From the NCBI RefSeq assembly GCF_001995215.1, contig NZ_MUXN01000022.1:1-64000 (forward strand): DNA of 64,000 bases, given 5' to 3'. The notes below the pieces were generated by a model. It was not told the origin of the DNA, did not search any database, and saw only the letters and a list, made by a program, of their open reading frames with translations. The position numbers and the translations under genes were made by a program. Position 1 is the first letter of the stretch. Each line of letters opens with the position of its first letter. Below, in pieces: positions 61,835 to 64,000 of this stretch. The stretch comes from Amycolatopsis azurea DSM 43854 (lineage in GTDB: Bacteria; Actinomycetota; Actinomycetes; Mycobacteriales; Pseudonocardiaceae).

Positions 61835-62692
61835 CTAAAAGAGAACCGTCGCGTACTGCCCGACCTGCTGGAAGCCGATCTTGCGATAGGCGGCGAGCGC
61901 CGGGCTGTTGTAGGCGTTGACGTACAGGCTCGCGGTGCGGCCCATCCCGCGGACGAGCCTGGTCACCACGGACGCCGTCCCGGCGGTGCCGAGGCCGCCG
62001 CCGCGGCGTTCCGGATGCACCCAGACCCCCTGGATCTGGCCGACCGTGGAGGACATCGCGCCGATCTCGGCCTTGAAGACGACCTCGCCGTCCTCGAACC
62101 GCGCGAACGCCCGGCCGCCGGCGATCAGCTCCGCGACGCGGGCGCGGTACCCGGCGCCGCCGTCGCCGTTGCGGGGATCGACGCCGACCTCTTCGATGAA
62201 CATCGCTATCGCGGCCGGGAGGTACCTGTCGAGTTCTTCCGGGCGCACCGCGCGGACCGCCGGATCGGCGGCGACGGACGGGATCCCGTCGAGCGCCATC
62301 AACGGCTGGTCGTGCCGGACTTCGCGGGCCGGGCCCCATTCCGACTCGAGTTCGTCCCACAGGCCCAGTACCTGCTCGGCCGGGCCGACCAGGGACGAGC
62401 AGCTCCGCTGACGGCGCAGGGCGCGATCGGCGAAGGAGCGCAAAGCGGAGGCGTTGCCGCGCAACGGGATCAGATTCGGCCCGGAGAAGCACAGCCCCTG
62501 GAGCCTGCCCGCGCGCACCGGGCGGGAATCGGCGGCCCAGAGCTCACCACCGAGCCGCCAGGGGTCGAGACCCGCGGTCTCCACCCTGGCACTGACCATG
62601 CAGCTGCCGACCGGGTCTGTGGCGAGCGCGGCACGGACCGCGGGATAGTCCCGATCATCGAGCAGCCGTGCACCTGCAAGCCGCAACACCAC
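61835..62692 (-). CDS. GNAT acetyltransferase with N-terminal DUF4081 domain
   Basis: 285 aa. N-terminal half (1-140) is the DUF4081-type domain (SGPNLIPLRGNASALRSFADRAL, RQRSCSSLVGPAEQVLGLWDEL). The C-terminal GNAT domain has the acetyl-CoA loop IQGVWVHPERRGGGLGTAGTASVV and YVNAYNSPALAAYRKIGF. Equivalent in position to M. tuberculosis Rv2867c. Substrate unknown. Start GTG 62692. Confidence 0.9.
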   Translation of the reverse strand: MVLRLAGARLLDDRDYPAVRAALATDPVGSCMVSARVETAGLDPWRLGGELWAADSRPVRAGRLQGLCFSGPNLIPLRGNASALRSFADRALRRQRSCSSLVGPAEQVLGLWDELESEWGPAREVRHDQPLMALDGIPSVAADPAVRAVRPEELDRYLPAAIAMFIEEVGVDPRNGDGGAGYRARVAELIAGGRAFARFEDGEVVFKAEIGAMSSTVGQIQGVWVHPERRGGGLGTAGTASVVTRLVRGMGRTASLYVNAYNSPALAAYRKIGFQQVGQYATVLF

Positions 62693-62777
62693 TCCAGGGT
62701 GCCAGATGAGCGGCGTAAACGGAACGCAAGCTTGACGACACGCTGAGAGAACCTCAGCAGGTCGGGCCCCTCAAGCG

Positions 62778-62825
62778 CGGGAAAGGCCCCTTCATCGCGG
62801 ATTTGCGACGAAGGGGCCTTTCCCG
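62778..62825. terminator. Terminator hairpin after ispG (family B-like)
   Basis: 21-nt arms 62778-62798 and 62805-62825 with one mismatch, 18 nt beyond the ispG stop. Core GGGAAAGGCCCCTTC links it to the element at 49488. Confidence 0.75.
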
Positions 62826-62842
62826 GCACAGGTCTCGACCAC

Positions 62843-63994
62843 TCAGCCGACGGTGACGGTGGGCTCCCCTTCACCGATCGTCTGACCGGATTCCTCGGCG
62901 ATCCGCATGGCCTCTTCGATCAGCGTCTCGACGATCGCGTGCTCGGGCACGGTCTTGATGACCTCGCCCTTGACGAAGATCTGGCCCTTGCCGTTGCCGG
63001 ACGCGACGCCGAGGTCGGCCTCGCGCGCCTCACCCGGGCCGTTGACGACGCAGCCCATGACCGCGACGCGCAGCGGGACCTCCATGCCCTCGAGCCCGGC
63101 GGTGACCTGCTCGGCGAGCGTGTAGACGTCCACCTGCGCACGGCCGCACGAGGGGCAGGAGACGATCTCGAGCTTGCGCTCCTTGAGGTTCAGGGACTGC
63201 AGGATCTGGATCCCGACCTTGACCTCTTCCACCGGCGGCGCCGACAGCGACACGCGGATGGTGTCGCCGATGCCCTGGCGCAGTAGCGCGCCGAAGGCCA
63301 CGGCCGACTTGATGGTGCCCTGGAACGCCGGGCCCGCCTCGGTGACACCGAGGTGTAGTGGGTAGTCGCACTGCTCGGCGAGGATCTCGTACGCGCGCAC
63401 CATGACCACCGGGTCGTTGTGCTTCACGGAGATCTTGACGTCGTAGAAGTCGTGCTCGGCGAAAAGCGAGGCCTCCCACAGCGCGGACTCGGCCAGCGCC
63501 TCCGGGGTCGCCTTGCCGTACTTGTCCATGATCCGCTTGTCCAGCGAACCCGCGTTGACGCCGATCCGGATCGGGGTGCCGTGGTCCTTCGCGGCCTTCG
63601 CGATCTCCTTGACCTGGTCGTCGAACTTGCGGATGTTGCCCGGGTTCACCCGGACCGCCGCGCAGCCCGCCTCGATCGCGGCGAAGACGTACTTCGGCTG
63701 GAAGTGGATGTCGGCGATCACCGGGATCTGCGACTTCCTCGCGATCGCGGGCAGCGCCTCGGCGTCGTCCGCCGACGGGCACGCGACGCGCACGATGTCA
63801 CAGCCCGCAGCGGTCAGCTCGGCGATCTGCTGCAAGGTCGCGTTGACGTCGGAGGTGAGCGTGGTGGTCATCGACTGCACCGAGATCGGGTGCTCGCTGC
63901 CGACGCCGACCGGCCCGACCTGCAGCTGTCGGGTCTTGCGACGCTCGGAGAGGACGGGAGGAGGAAGCGCTGGCATACCTAGAGCGACAGTCAC
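62843..63994 (-). CDS. ispG: 4-hydroxy-3-methylbut-2-enyl diphosphate synthase (flavodoxin)
   Basis: Penultimate enzyme of the MEP isoprenoid pathway. It reductively opens the cyclic diphosphate MEcPP to HMBPP using a 4Fe-4S cluster. 383 aa, complete: TIM barrel from SEHPISVQSMTTTLTSDVNATLQQI, cluster ligands Cys280 and Cys283 in SCPSCGR and Cys315 in MGCVVNGPGEA, with Glu322 as the fourth ligand. Single-domain bacterial form. Start GTG 63994. In relatives, rip1 and dxr lie upstream on the same strand, outside this window. Confidence 0.96.
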   Translation of the reverse strand: MTVALGMPALPPPVLSERRKTRQLQVGPVGVGSEHPISVQSMTTTLTSDVNATLQQIAELTAAGCDIVRVACPSADDAEALPAIARKSQIPVIADIHFQPKYVFAAIEAGCAAVRVNPGNIRKFDDQVKEIAKAAKDHGTPIRIGVNAGSLDKRIMDKYGKATPEALAESALWEASLFAEHDFYDVKISVKHNDPVVMVRAYEILAEQCDYPLHLGVTEAGPAFQGTIKSAVAFGALLRQGIGDTIRVSLSAPPVEEVKVGIQILQSLNLKERKLEIVSCPSCGRAQVDVYTLAEQVTAGLEGMEVPLRVAVMGCVVNGPGEAREADLGVASGNGKGQIFVKGEVIKTVPEHAIVETLIEEAMRIAEESGQTIGEGEPTVTVG

Positions 63995-64000
63995 GCCGTC

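Overview
The window is chromosomal DNA from a high-GC, mycothiol-using filamentous actinomycete, most likely a member of the Pseudonocardiales close to Amycolatopsis. The GC content, the many GTG and TTG starts, a discrete type II fatty acid synthase operon (fabD-fabH-acpP-fabF), a mycothione reductase, an Lsr2-type nucleoid protein and a large set of secreted proteases all point there. The genus is my inference from protein likeness, not a database result. There are no rRNA or tRNA genes, no CRISPR array, no insertion sequence and no phage-like block. It is mostly ordinary core chromosome, with one feature that stands out: families of perfect or nearly perfect hairpins planted at gene 3' ends.

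Layout. 1-4.0 kb: fatty acid synthase operon. 4.4-7.9 kb (minus): CtpE-type P-type ATPase, an anchored protein of unknown function and a DUF3145 protein. 8.3-12.9 kb: secreted subtilase, a Pro/Ala-rich membrane protein and a disulfide-reductase-like flavoprotein. 13.0 kb: an Lsr2 dimerisation domain joined to a histone-H1-like tail. 13.8-17.3 kb (minus): pntAA-pntAB-pntB with a coupled lipoate-ligase-like gene. 17.5-20.7 kb: TetR regulator divergent from a ferredoxin reductase and acyl desaturase pair, with a strong palindromic operator between them. 20.8-22.7 kb: two-component system. 22.8-29.98 kb: acetyltransferase, XRE-cupin regulator, DUF3626, an NPCBM-like anchored protein, YjbQ, a membrane protein, a HAD hydrolase and two anchored paralogues. 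30.0-34.9 kb: lysyl-phosphatidylglycerol synthase-like protein, a third anchored paralogue and proS.

35.0-39.2 kb: small metabolic genes (VOC, 2-hydroxyacid dehydrogenase, APH-like, tandem GNAT, YaaA). 39.3-48.2 kb: trypsin-like protease, CrtI-like oxidoreductase, two translationally coupled subtilases and a divergent LAL-type LuxR regulator. 48.5-52.6 kb: RIO kinase, DEAD-box helicase, bioF. 52.6-58.3 kb: GNAT, trypsin-like protease, M15 lipoprotein, mtr, an unknown protein and an MFS transporter with a GntR regulator. 59.1-64.0 kb (minus): map, lipoprotein PBP, GNAT and ispG. From memory, the order and orientation proS(-) ... mtr(+) ... map(-)-PBP(-)-GNAT(-)-ispG(-) parallels Mycobacterium tuberculosis Rv2845c-Rv2855-Rv2861c-Rv2864c-Rv2867c-Rv2868c, so the right half looks like a conserved actinobacterial backbone.

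How it fits together. Membrane lipid supply (Fab operon, desaturase with its reductase, the LPG-synthase-like enzyme), redox cofactor balance (Pnt transhydrogenase, Mtr) and cell-envelope work (lipoprotein PBP, M15 peptidase, P-type ATPase) are the main themes, with an extracellular protease set of three subtilases and two trypsin-like enzymes. At least fourteen hairpin elements of a few sequence families sit just downstream of genes, mostly between convergent pairs. None lies in a divergent promoter region, so a role as bidirectional terminators or 3'-end stabilisers is the simplest reading.
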